Shown here piece after piece: positions 1 to 9,399 of a stretch of DNA of 64,000 nucleotides. Positions within the stretch are counted from its first letter, which is position 1; the number at the start of each line of letters is the position of its first letter. The notes below the pieces were generated by a model. The model was not told the origin of the DNA, searched no databases, and saw only the letters and a list, made by a program, of their open reading frames with translations. The stretch is from NCBI GenBank assembly GCA_014529385.2, contig CM043952.1, positions 57,706,119-57,770,118 on the forward strand, read 5' to 3'. Position numbers and translations under genes: made by a program. The stretch comes from Adiantum capillus-veneris. Lineage: Eukaryota > Streptophyta > Polypodiopsida > Polypodiales > Pteridaceae.

Positions 1-34
1 ACTCTCTTAGCCAATGATCTCCACCACACTTGTA

Positions 35-817
35 TTAGGGTCCCTTGGGTTGTTGAGGTGCTCCTTGAGCTCCCCTTTGTTGGTATGCACGTCTCTGTCC
101 ACCCATGCCTCCGTTGGCTATGAACAACAATGTTCGTTCATCTAAGCTATATCTTCCTTCTCTTGCTGCCTGTGCAGCTGTTGGTGGTCTTGTACTTCCT
201 AACATGCTCCATGGTTCTGGTGTCGAGGGTTCTTCAGGTGGATAATAGGCAGAGTTTGCCGCATATCCATTGGGATCTTCATAATATGCATGCATAGGCA
301 CCAAAGCCTTATCCTCTGATTTGGTTACGGTTGGTGTGTATCTTATACCGACTGGTCGTGATCTTGGTAGGGGTGGTTGTTGCCCCAACACCGGTTGTGG
401 TCTTTCTACACCTACAGGTCCTGGTAGGTTGCCTGCTTGATACCTAGGCATCGGTGGAACTTGAGGAGAAGCTACCTGAGCTTGGGGAGCGTAGGGTCTC
501 TCTCTCATATATCCTTTGTTATAATAACATTCCTCTATCCCATGGTTTGTCCATTTTTGTTCAATAGCACACCACTTGGGCTGTTTAGCTTGGGGTTTGG
601 CATAGAAGGTAATCTTTTTTAGCACTTCATCTACAAGCATCTCTTGGTTTACAGCAACTTCTCCTTTCGGTGTTGTCTTAGAAGACTTGCTTCCACTTTG
701 TTGTGAAGATGAATCGTCGTCAAGGTCCTTGAACTCCCTCTCTTTGTAGACCGCACAATTGTCCACAAGGTAAAGAGCCTGCTTGGTCAATTCATTCAAT
801 GTCGCGCTCCTCTTCAT
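35..817 (-). pseudogene. gag-like C-terminal region of the minus-strand LTR element
   Basis: An open stretch of about 260 residues. It starts with a helical, gag-like segment (KRSATLNELTKQALYLVDNC), then an acidic/Ser-rich linker. About residues 80-100 hold WCAIEQKWTNHGIEEC, which resembles the Cys/His-Gly-His finger-like motif of plant Ty3/gypsy gag proteins. A long Pro/Gln-rich tail follows. In living relatives this region binds RNA within the particle. It lies just downstream of the capsid piece at 965-1177 and is part of a fossil. Confidence 0.55.
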
Positions 818-964
818 ATCTAATTCTTTCTAGAGATCCGCATTCCTTAGTCCTTGGATGAATATAAGCATAAGTCTGGACTGAGTTGGCAGTTCTTCCA
901 CAGGACATAACTTAACATATCTTTTTAGTCTTAGGGATGCCTTTCGTACAAATTCCCCATCTTT

Positions 965-1177
965 CTATTTGAATTTATGGATTTGTGAGACGGTATTATG
1001 AGCTATCCCCCTTTGTGATAATTCCTTGATAAACTCTTCAAACACTTCCTCCATAGACTTAAAGTCTCTACGCTCTACAGAGTCAAACCAAGTAGCAGCG
1101 TCATTCTCTAGGGTTAGTCCAAACCCTGCAAATTCGGTAGGGAAGTCTAACACTTCTTTAGCTCTAATTACACGCAC
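965..1177 (-). pseudogene. gag capsid-like piece (retrotransposon gag domain)
   Basis: A 70-residue stretch reads like the core of the plant retrotransposon gag domain: FAGFGLTLENDAATWFDSV, then a helix with EEVFEEFIKELSQRG. The Trp-Phe after an Ala-Ala/Thr run and the following charged helix are typical of Ty3/gypsy capsids. It is upstream, on the minus strand, of the finger-like region at 35-817, the normal capsid then nucleocapsid order. Fossil. Confidence 0.65.
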
Positions 1178-1552
1178 AAAGGCTGCTACATGGTATTACC
1201 TGGCTTGCCCTAAGTAATCTCTAGAATACTCTGGATGTTGTTTGCAACCATATTGTACTTTGCTTCTTTATCCAATAGAGCATTGCATCTGACACTTGTT
1301 TCTTTTGTACTGCTGAGAATTACAGCTATTTTCATTGATGGTTCTATTGAAGATTTTTGTCTTGCTTTTGCCATGGTCTCATCTTGATCTAAATGTGTAT
1401 CTATGGAGGGTATCTTGAGACTCTGCTTTCCAATCTAGCTTTATTCAGCTGATTCAACTAGCAATGAATGATTGATCTTTGGAATTCCTATTGCTTCTTG
1501 GTTGTCTAGACCTTTGATCTTCTTAACTTCTTGCTTTGGTGGCATTCTCTGC

Positions 1553-1861
1553 TCAATAGCTTCCGTGGTTGTCATTTGCTCTCTTTTTTTTTGCACTTGA
1601 TATTGCCTGATTTGTTTTAATCTCTTTTGAAGTTCTGTTTGATGGAGATGAATCATCTTCAATAAGCTTTGCTTTGGCATTGGTCTCCATTTTAACTCTG
1701 CTTGAGGACTTTGTACTATCGTTCGCGGGTGACCAGTCTTGATCTCCATTCTTGATTGTCTCTGAAGACTGCATCTTGTTTACATTTTGTATCTCTAACA
1801 TCTTTTGGGCCATTGGCATTCCCATTATGATGTCTTTTGGAATATCCTTCACTGTGATCAC
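1553..1861 (-). pseudogene. End of retropepsin-like domain plus charged linker
   Basis: The stretch opens with ITVKDIPKDIIMGMPMAQK, which matches the C-terminal part of retroviral-type aspartic proteases (hydrophobic strand, then D-I-I-x-G-M). A Lys/Ser-rich low-complexity linker follows; another open stretch, 1441-1749, covers the same DNA in a second frame. The counterpart at 63.7 kb on the minus strand is followed by a similar Lys-rich region. Fossil part; active-site status is not assessed. Confidence 0.5.
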
Positions 1862-1924
1862 ATGGAATTGAGCTTTGATGATTTGTGAACTTACTTCAAT
1901 GGTGGTGGAGATGATTCCCTAGCA

Positions 1925-2455
1925 TTATGCTCGTTTGTTTCCTGATATGCTCACATATTGAAGAGCATCTTCCAGCTGTGGTTGGCCCCATATTTTCCAA
2001 GTGCAAAAAGACATGAGGTTCTTGTTTAATTGAAAATCTAGCTTTACTTCGCTTGACAGCTTTTCTTCGTTTTCATTGGTGATGTTGCACTTGATCTTCT
2101 CAGGATTCGTGTCTGAATTGACTGCTTTTGTTGTGGCAGTGTCCTTTGGTTGAGCTTTATCTACAACTTCTTTGCTTTGATCACCTGCAAATCGAGGTTG
2201 ACTCCATTGGTTGTAATACTGTACTTTTTTGCAATTATTGAGCATTATCCACCTGCATCGAGTAGCCTTTGACCTTAAAAGATCCATTGTACTTTCTGGC
2301 AGAATCTGTCTCTTCGGAGGAGATTTTGGTGGTAGCCTTTGTGTAGCTTTCTGGACCTTAGCTCCCATTAACTTTGACTTTTTTGTCACCTGTTCTGGTA
2401 GCTTGAGGCTTTGTATCATCTCAGATAGTCTTTTGACTTCAGTCAGGCCATCCAT
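1925..2455 (-). pseudogene. Upstream linker and start of retropepsin-like domain
   Basis: About 176 residues: a basic Pro-rich N-terminal half (KSPPKRQ), then an acidic linker, then a segment KNLMSFCTWKIWGQP that lines up with KNIMTYGTWIMMGKP in the protease-like ORF at 63693-63986. The spacing to IPKDIIMG in the next piece fits one protease domain. Identification rests on this paralogue comparison and on general retropepsin form. Fossil. Confidence 0.5.
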
Positions 2456-2579
2456 AGGGTTTTGTGCAAGGTCATTATCTTGCTAATATTCATTACCATG
2501 TGCATCTTGATATGCATATGTAAGCTTGATCACATGTAATAGTTTGAACATTATTGGATTTGTCGGGCTTTTGACTTTA

Positions 2580-3553
2580 ACTTGTGGAGATCAACTGAAA
2601 CTTCTGTCCTTGATGATCTTCATATAAGCTACTGATTCTGATGGGATCTGGGTCAATTGGAAACTTCCAACAACCATATGATCTTTCAATGGTTTTTTTC
2701 TTCAAGGGGTTTGTTAGTTAAAGTCTCTAGGGCTCCTAACTAGTGTAGCATTTCGTGGTACATGAGCTGAGCTTGATGAATGTGCAGCTGCCCCCTTTCT
2801 AGGGTGATCACTATAGACTTCTTCATTGTAAGAGTTCAAAATTGTATGGCTCGAGTTTAGTATCACCTTTTGGGACTGTGAAGGTATACTTTGGGTAGCA
2901 TTGCTGATGTTTGGCATCTATAAACCTTCGACATAGTTTCCTATAAATCTTCTTGAAACATGACAAATTATTCCCCAAGTTAAGCTGTAGATAGAATTAT
3001 CTTTGTCCTGATATTGTCTATCCCATGGGTCTCCTATGATATGAGCTTCTGTGGTTTCAGGACCCAAGGCATCATAGATGCTAGACTCTCGTCTATAGCT
3101 ACGACTGTTTTGGTTTAAGTATGTGATCGTTTGGTCACGACCTCAAAGCTTGATTTTTGATGGAGGAGAGTTTGGCTCTGAACAGATTTATGGGTTCACT
3201 CGGGTAATATCCTTCAGCTCTAGAGAGGATGGGTTATAATAGATTCTTTCCTTTGAAATGAACCATCCTTTCCGATCTATCACTAGACGCACTTCTATGA
3301 GCTGGTATGTGGGCCGTTCAAACACAGGTTGATCCTTTTTATACAGCTTTCCTTTTTGGTCTACATAGTGTGCATATGAATTATGTGTACCATACAAAGC
3401 TAACATCATTATGTTTGATGTGTCTCTTAGACTCGTGAATGATTGCACACTTGTGGTAGTGGATGAAGAATCATTTGCAAACCTAACAGTCTTTTCACCC
3501 TTTGGTGATATCTTGACACCTTGACTAAATTCATGCAAGAATTTGTTGTTCAA
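2580..3553 (-). pseudogene. Repeat-domain region of the LTR element, distal part
   Basis: Minus-strand open pieces carry a recurring motif of about 60 residues: a Tyr-Asp-Gly stretch, then a Pro-rich turn, then a beta-type strand such as YQLIEVRLV (about 3300), and elsewhere RQYQDKDNSIYSL (about 2965-3005). Similar forms lie across the Copia insertion at 9027-9380 (QPIEVSLIV and RQYQGQDGAFYSL). I do not recognise the domain. It sits between leader and protease-like region, where a gag or extra ORF would be. Fossil with several breaks. Confidence 0.5.
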
Positions 3554-3755
3554 AGAATCAATTTTAAGCTTTTCAGGTGTCTGTGCATGTTTATGCTCAT
3601 TTTGAACTTGCGTGCTTTTACTGGTGCTTCTAATGATAATGCAAAATTATCCGATTGCACAATAAGTGACAAGTTAAATGCACTTACATCGAGATTTTCA
3701 TTTTGAATTTGCTTTGTACTTTGCTTGGCAGTTGATATGTCCCTGTTGTCTGGAT

Positions 3756-3982
3756 TGTTACCATATACATGTGGTAGTGATGTGTGTGAACACACTAGGA
3801 CCGCCGGGGCATTTTTTCCCTCTTTAGGAGGTTTTTTCCCCCGTGCATTGTATATACGCCCATCACTCTAGGGCTATCTATCTTTCCATTGCACACTAAG
3901 TAACATACTCTCTATTGTGTGCCTTGAGCTTCCTTCGTCTTCTCCAAGCTGTGTGTGTTTCTCTGCAACCCTAATTCCAACA
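3756..3982 (+). repeat. Copia 5' LTR (227 bp)
   Basis: Starts TGTTACC and ends CCAACA. It contains T-runs flanked by C (CATTTTTTCCCTC, GGTTTTTTCCCCC), usual around the R region of plant Copia LTRs, and GTATATACG as a TATA-like site near 3848. By eye identical to 8708-8934. Confidence 0.96.
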
Positions 3983-3984
3983 AT

Positions 3985-3996
3985 TGGTATCAGAGC
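3985..3996 (+). other. Primer binding site, initiator tRNA-Met type (Copia)
   Basis: TGGTATCAGAGC two bases after the 5' LTR is the standard complement of the 3' end of plant initiator tRNA-Met, used to start minus-strand DNA synthesis. Confidence 0.95.
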
Positions 3997-4345
3997 AGGT
4001 CACGTCCTCCCGGGCTTAGTCGCCAGCTGCTCCAGCACACGCCTGCTCACTTTCTCCGATTTCAGTGAGCTTTGGCAAGCGTTCGCAGGTCGACAAATAT
4101 TTTGGGACGAGCTCGAAGAGCTCGGTCTGCTCAGAATTTTGATTTGGGCTCATTTCGGCCTCCGTTTCCACTACGGGCAGTACTGCACAGGCTATTTCGT
4201 CATTTTGTGCAGATTTTCTGTCAGTGCCGTTTTCTGCATAACAGGTGCCTTATAGTCTTCTACGGTTTGTGCTATATAGCACAAGTTGTTCCCGCTCCAT
4301 TTCTCCTATTTTCGGGCAGTTTTCACATCAGGTGCAGCATTTACC

Positions 4346-7300
4346 ATGGCTGACAACAACAACACAGATGTGTTCAAGATGTTTGCTGCTGAGGACAGGT
4401 TGGATGGGGACAACTACCCTATGTGGGCTTATATGATGCAACACGTTCTTGTGTCAAAAGGTGTCTGGAACATTGTGCAGGGCATTGATGTACGTCCTGG
4501 TTCTGAAGATGTAGGCGATATTGAGGATGTTGCAGGTCTTGCTGCAAGGATTGCAGCTGTTAGAGTTGTTTTGCCTACAGCAGAACAAGCTCGTTGGGAT
4601 GTTAAGGATGCGCAGGCTCATGCATTGATTGCGTTGTCTGTGAAGCGCACCATTATTCCTCACATCCGTTCAGCAAAATCTGCAAAACAGGCTTGGGATA
4701 TTCTAGCAGGTCTTTATGCAAGCCGCAATGAGGCTAAAATTGCTTTGCTGCGTAAAGAGCTAGAGTCGAAGATTATGCATGAGGAAGATGATATGGACAC
4801 TTTCCTTGCTAGTGTCAAGGATATCAATGAGCAACTCATTTCTGCAGGTGAAGTCATTTCTGACAGTTCCCTTGTGCAGACTGTTCTTGATGCCTTACCA
4901 GATTCCTACCAGACTTTTGCTAGTACTTGGAGACTGATGACCCAAGGAAATCCTGAAGTTGTCAAGTTTGATGCATTATGCACATTGCTGTTGCAAGAGT
5001 CACTTTCTAGAAAAAACAGGACTAGGCAGCGTGCAGTTGAACAGGCTTTTATTGCTTCTCAAAGAAAGGGTGGTAACAGTAATGCAGCCACTTCTTATGG
5101 TTCTGCTGCGAGTGGCAAAAATTCTGTTCCTAATGCTTCTGCTGGCAGCACTTCGTCTGGCAATTCTGGTGATAAGGGCAAAAAGAAGATGCGTTGCCAT
5201 TATTGTAAAGCCAATGATCACTTGATCAAGTCGTGTCCTAAGTTGAAGGCCAAAGAGGCTAAGAAGAAAGAGGGTGGTTCCACTGCAAATGCTGGTTCCA
5301 CTACAAATGCAGCCATTGTTGAGTCTTCTGTGAAAGGAGATTGTGATGCTGATGTTGATGCAGAATGGGCTTTTAGCGCAGAGTGCACTTACAATCCTGC
5401 TGTCCATGATGCATGCTTGTCAGTTGCTGCAGATTCACATGTGTGGTATTTCGACAGTGGTGCTACAAAGCACATTACCTCACATCGTGAATTGTTTACC
5501 TCTCTCGAGTCTGTCCCTCATGGGAATTCAGTCACTTGTGCCAACAACGCCTCTTATCCAGTTCAGGGAGTTGGAAAGATTGTGCTCACTGCTGCTAATG
5601 GCAGTTCCTTCACACTTGTTGATGCACTTTATGTACCTGGGATCAAGAAGAATCTATTGTCTGTATCCGCACTTGCTAGACTTGGACTTGTAGTCAAATT
5701 TGTGGATGACAGATGTACAGTTCATGATCTCAGTTTTGGTGATGAAATTGTTGCATCTGGGCTTTTGTGCCGTGGGCTGTATAAGCTCACTTTGTATGAC
5801 AAGTGTGGACAAAATTTTGCAAATGCTGTTGCAGATTCAAGGGCTATTTCAGATGCAAAACTTTGGCATGCACGTTTTGGTCATCTGAATTTTGCCAGTT
5901 TGCTGCGTTTGCAGAAATCTGATATGGTTGCTTCTTTGCCGCCTCTTGAAGCACCTATCAAACATGTTTGTGAAGGCTGTATTCTGGGTAAAATGCAGCG
6001 TTCTAAGTTTCCAAAGGATGGTTCAGTTAGGGCCACATGCAGGTTGCAGCTTGTGCATAGTGACGTTTGTGGGCCCATGCAAACTCCGTCCTTGGGCAAT
6101 TACCTGTACTTCGTGACTTTCATTGATGATTACTCCAGGCATGCGTGGGTATTTCCGCTTAAAGCGAAGTCCGAAGTTTTTATGTGCTTCAAACAATTTT
6201 TGGCTATGGCTGAAAATGTCTCAAAATGTACTATGGGCACCCTCCGTTCCGATCGAGGGGGGGAGTATATGTCTCATGAATTTAATGCATTTCTGGCTAG
6301 TCGTGGGATAAAACACCAATGTACAGTGCCTTATACACCTCAGCAAAATGGTGTTGCTGAGAGGAAAAACAGGTCACTAACGGAAATGGCACGATGTATG
6401 GTCAAAAGTCAAGCTTTGCCGCATTCTTTTTGGCTTGAGGCCATCATGTGTGCCACTTATGTACTTAACAGGTGCCCTACGAAAGCTTTGCAGTCTATTA
6501 CTCCATATGAAGCATGGCATGATAGAAAACCTTCTATTGAGCACATGCGTGTTTTTGGCTGTTTGGCATATGCTTTGGTGCCACAAGTGCAGCGCAGAAA
6601 ATTGGATGATAAGGCTGTCAAATGTATTTTTGTTGGTTATAGTGCTGAAAGCAAAGGTTACAGGTTGTATCATCCGCAAACAAAACGTATTTTGGTTTCA
6701 CGGGATGTAGTGTTTGTGGAAGATTCTGTTCAACCCTTGCTGTCATGTACTAGAGATAGTAATGTAAGCTCACAGGACATTTATGACACTTTGTTGCCTC
6801 TTTTCAGTGGTGGAAATACGAATGTAAGTTCCAATGAGGCAAATGTACAGCCTATGGGGGTTTCTGAAAATGTTTTAGAGCAGCCTATTACTGATGCAGA
6901 TGTACATGATGTACTTGATGAGGAAAGGGCTGAAAATGAGCAGGCTAGAGGTATGCCAAAATGGCTGGTGCACACTTTGCGTGACAGTAAATTGGATGCA
7001 CCTTTATCTAGTCGTACTCGTTCAGGCTCTCGCCATGCATCTTATGCATCAGATTGTTATGCTTTGGCTGTGTCTAGTTTACATGATGTTGAGGAGCCTC
7101 TGTCTTTTGATGAAGCACAGAATTCAGAAAATTGGATTGCTGCCATGAAATCAGAATATGATGCACTTATAGAGAATGACACATGGACTTTATGTGCTTT
7201 GCCTCCTGGCAAAAAGGCCATTGGTACGAAGTGGGTTTACAAGTTGAAACGCAAGCCGGATGGTGAGATCGATCGCCATAAGGCTCGACTTGTTGCAAAG

Positions 7301-8632
7301 GGTTATGCACAACAAAAAGGCATAGATTATGAAGAGACTTTTGCTCCCACTTGTCGTATGACTACTGTGCGTTTTCTATGTGCATTGGCAGCTCATTTTG
7401 GTTGGGATGTACATCAATCAGACATTGTTACTGCTTTCTTGAATGGTGACATATTTGAGGAAGTTTATGTAACGCAGCCTCGCGGTTTTGTCATAAAAGG
7501 ACAAGAGGACAAAGTGTGCAAATGTAAGAAGGCTTTGTATGGGTTGAAGCAATCTCCTCGTGCTTGGTATGAGAAAGCTGACACTCATTTGGTTAAACGA
7601 GGCTTTCGTAACAGTCCAACAGAAAGCACATTGTATGTAAAGCGTGAGGATGATGTATTTCTCATTGTGGTTCTTTATGTTGATGATTTGCTGATCACTG
7701 GACCAAATGAGAGACATATTGCTGAATTTAAGGCTGATTTGAATGCTACTTTCAAGATGAAAGATTTGGGGCTGTTGCATCATTACTTGGGTATACAGTT
7801 TAAGCAGTGTGATGGTGGTATTGCCTTGTGTCAAAAAAGTTACATAGAGACATTGCTATGTAAGTTTGGACTTGAGGATTGCAAACCTATTGCCACTCCC
7901 ATGGAAACAGGTTTGAAGTTGAGTCTACATGATGCTGGCGATCCTGCTGATGTCACTCTTTACCAAACTGCTGTTGGCTGCCTCATTTATGTATGCAACA
8001 CGAGGCCAGATATTCAATTTGCAGTCTCGCAGGTCAGCAGATTTATGCATAGCCCAGGGTCTAAGCATTGGCAGGCTGTCAAGAGGATTTTCCGCTACCT
8101 TAGTGGCACTTTACATCTTGGCTTGTTTTATCCCAAGGGGGGATCATTGCCGCCAGACTTACATGCTTTTTCGGACTCAGATTGGGCTGGTTGTTTTGAC
8201 ACGCGAGTGTCCACAAGTGGTTTTTGTTTCATGCTTGGCAGTTCATGTATATCATGGTTGAGCAAGAAGCAACCTACTGTGGCCACTTCGAGTTGTGAGG
8301 CTGAGTACAGGGCAGTCTTCACAGCTACGGTTGAGTGTGTATGGCTCAGACGCCTTATGGCTGACTTGGGTGTTGGACAGGACACTGCCAACACTATCTA
8401 CACTGACAGTCAGAGCGCATTGGCAGTTGCGAGGAACCCAGTTTTTCATGCTCGCACAAAGCACATTGAGGTGCATTACCACTATGTCAGGGAGAGGCTC
8501 TCAGCAGGAGAGATCAGCTTGGCTTATGTGCCAACACAGGACAACCTTGCAGATCTTTTCACAAAGGCATTGTCTCGTGAGAAGCTTGAAGCTTTCCGCA
8601 AAGCTTTGGGCTTACTCCCCTTTGTGGACTGA
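4346..8632 (+). CDS. Copia gag-pol polyprotein
   Basis: A single frame of 1428 codons from ATG 4346 (ATTTACCATGGC, a good plant start context); an in-frame ATG at 4286 lies in the leader and is less likely. Domains in order: gag (DUF4219/UBN2 type, about residues 10-240); zinc knuckle CHYCKANDHLIKSC near 283; protease with FDSGAT near 368; integrase with HHCC zinc site (about 500-555) and D, D, E core (HSDVCGP near 572, then TFIDDYS and GVAERKN near 670); reverse transcriptase with YVDD near 1110; RNase H from about 1275, ending in the usual DLFTKAL motif. Length is normal for plant Copia. The product would form particles that reverse-transcribe and integrate the element. Looks whole. Confidence 0.96.
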   Translation: MADNNNTDVFKMFAAEDRLDGDNYPMWAYMMQHVLVSKGVWNIVQGIDVRPGSEDVGDIEDVAGLAARIAAVRVVLPTAEQARWDVKDAQAHALIALSVKRTIIPHIRSAKSAKQAWDILAGLYASRNEAKIALLRKELESKIMHEEDDMDTFLASVKDINEQLISAGEVISDSSLVQTVLDALPDSYQTFASTWRLMTQGNPEVVKFDALCTLLLQESLSRKNRTRQRAVEQAFIASQRKGGNSNAATSYGSAASGKNSVPNASAGSTSSGNSGDKGKKKMRCHYCKANDHLIKSCPKLKAKEAKKKEGGSTANAGSTTNAAIVESSVKGDCDADVDAEWAFSAECTYNPAVHDACLSVAADSHVWYFDSGATKHITSHRELFTSLESVPHGNSVTCANNASYPVQGVGKIVLTAANGSSFTLVDALYVPGIKKNLLSVSALARLGLVVKFVDDRCTVHDLSFGDEIVASGLLCRGLYKLTLYDKCGQNFANAVADSRAISDAKLWHARFGHLNFASLLRLQKSDMVASLPPLEAPIKHVCEGCILGKMQRSKFPKDGSVRATCRLQLVHSDVCGPMQTPSLGNYLYFVTFIDDYSRHAWVFPLKAKSEVFMCFKQFLAMAENVSKCTMGTLRSDRGGEYMSHEFNAFLASRGIKHQCTVPYTPQQNGVAERKNRSLTEMARCMVKSQALPHSFWLEAIMCATYVLNRCPTKALQSITPYEAWHDRKPSIEHMRVFGCLAYALVPQVQRRKLDDKAVKCIFVGYSAESKGYRLYHPQTKRILVSRDVVFVEDSVQPLLSCTRDSNVSSQDIYDTLLPLFSGGNTNVSSNEANVQPMGVSENVLEQPITDADVHDVLDEERAENEQARGMPKWLVHTLRDSKLDAPLSSRTRSGSRHASYASDCYALAVSSLHDVEEPLSFDEAQNSENWIAAMKSEYDALIENDTWTLCALPPGKKAIGTKWVYKLKRKPDGEIDRHKARLVAKGYAQQKGIDYEETFAPTCRMTTVRFLCALAAHFGWDVHQSDIVTAFLNGDIFEEVYVTQPRGFVIKGQEDKVCKCKKALYGLKQSPRAWYEKADTHLVKRGFRNSPTESTLYVKREDDVFLIVVLYVDDLLITGPNERHIAEFKADLNATFKMKDLGLLHHYLGIQFKQCDGGIALCQKSYIETLLCKFGLEDCKPIATPMETGLKLSLHDAGDPADVTLYQTAVGCLIYVCNTRPDIQFAVSQVSRFMHSPGSKHWQAVKRIFRYLSGTLHLGLFYPKGGSLPPDLHAFSDSDWAGCFDTRVSTSGFCFMLGSSCISWLSKKQPTVATSSCEAEYRAVFTATVECVWLRRLMADLGVGQDTANTIYTDSQSALAVARNPVFHARTKHIEVHYHYVRERLSAGEISLAYVPTQDNLADLFTKALSREKLEAFRKALGLLPFVD

Positions 8633-8697
8633 TCCTGTCCTCAGGGCATGGCACTTCCCTTTACTCATGTGCCAGCTCTCGTTCACCGCATCACTCC

Positions 8698-8707
8698 AGG
8701 GGGGATT
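8698..8707 (+). other. Copia polypurine tract
   Basis: AGGGGGGATT directly before the 3' LTR is the RNase H-resistant primer for plus-strand synthesis. Confidence 0.85.
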
Positions 8708-8934
8708 TGTTACCATATACATGTGGTAGTGATGTGTGTGAACACACTAGGACCGCCGGGGCATTTTTTCCCTCTTTAGGAGGTTTTTTCCCCCGTGCAT
8801 TGTATATACGCCCATCACTCTAGGGCTATCTATCTTTCCATTGCACACTAAGTAACATACTCTCTATTGTGTGCCTTGAGCTTCCTTCGTCTTCTCCAAG
8901 CTGTGTGTGTTTCTCTGCAACCCTAATTCCAACA
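8708..8934 (+). repeat. Copia 3' LTR (227 bp)
   Basis: Same sequence as 3756-3982 by eye, followed directly by the TGGAT target copy. Confidence 0.96.
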
Positions 8935-9026
8935 TGGATTTCTTGGACAATCTTCAGAATAATGTCCATCTTTTCATCCACAATCTGAGCAATATACCAT
9001 GATTGGTGGTATTTCATTTGGTTATG

Positions 9027-9380
9027 TCATGTCAAACTCGTTTTTACTTCTATGTTTACCAAGTTGTTGGCATCTTCTTTTAAAACACTAAGCATCAAGC
9101 TGTAGAATGCTCCATCTTGACCTTGGTACTGTCTTTGGCTCGGTTCTACAATTAGACTGACTTCTATTGGTTGATCTATTGGATCTTCCATTATTGGCTC
9201 TCGACTATAGATCTGACCACTGTAATCCATGTACAATGACACTGATTGCATATGCACTAAATGGATGCTTGGCAGATTTGTGCAGATTTTTGGATAAGTA
9301 CTTGGGTTGACTTTTTGAACTTCTATCTGCACCTCATCTTTGATCTTGCAATATCTGGCTCCACTAAAGTCAGTGAACAT
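9027..9380 (-). pseudogene. Repeat-domain region of the LTR element, proximal part
   Basis: About 117 residues upstream (on the minus strand) of the Copia insertion. It contains two partial copies of the unknown repeat: KDEVQIEVQKVNPSTYP, then MDYSGQIYSREPIMEDP, QPIEVSLIV and RQYQGQDGAFYSL. The Tyr-Asp-x-x-Gly-Gln plus Ile-Glu-Val pattern recurs at 3240-3380 and 2960-3080. No family recognised. Part of a fossil. Confidence 0.5.
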
Positions 9381-9399
9381 CTGGGAGTCCTATGAATCT

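Larger units (their letters stand above)
3751..8939 (+). mobile_element. Whole-looking Ty1/Copia retrotransposon with 5-bp target duplication
   Basis: TGGAT at 3751-3755 and 8935-8939 is the target duplication. Between them lie two 227-bp LTRs that look identical by eye, a primer site for initiator tRNA-Met, one long gag-pol frame, and a polypurine tract. Gene order gag, protease, integrase, RT, RNase H defines Copia. Identical LTRs point to a very recent insertion. The host sequence is the minus-strand LTR element, whose repeat-domain region it splits. It looks whole. Confidence 0.97.

Noticed and set aside
4454-8482. Antisense and frame-shifted ORFs within the Copia
   Set aside because: All are shadows of the 1428-codon polyprotein.
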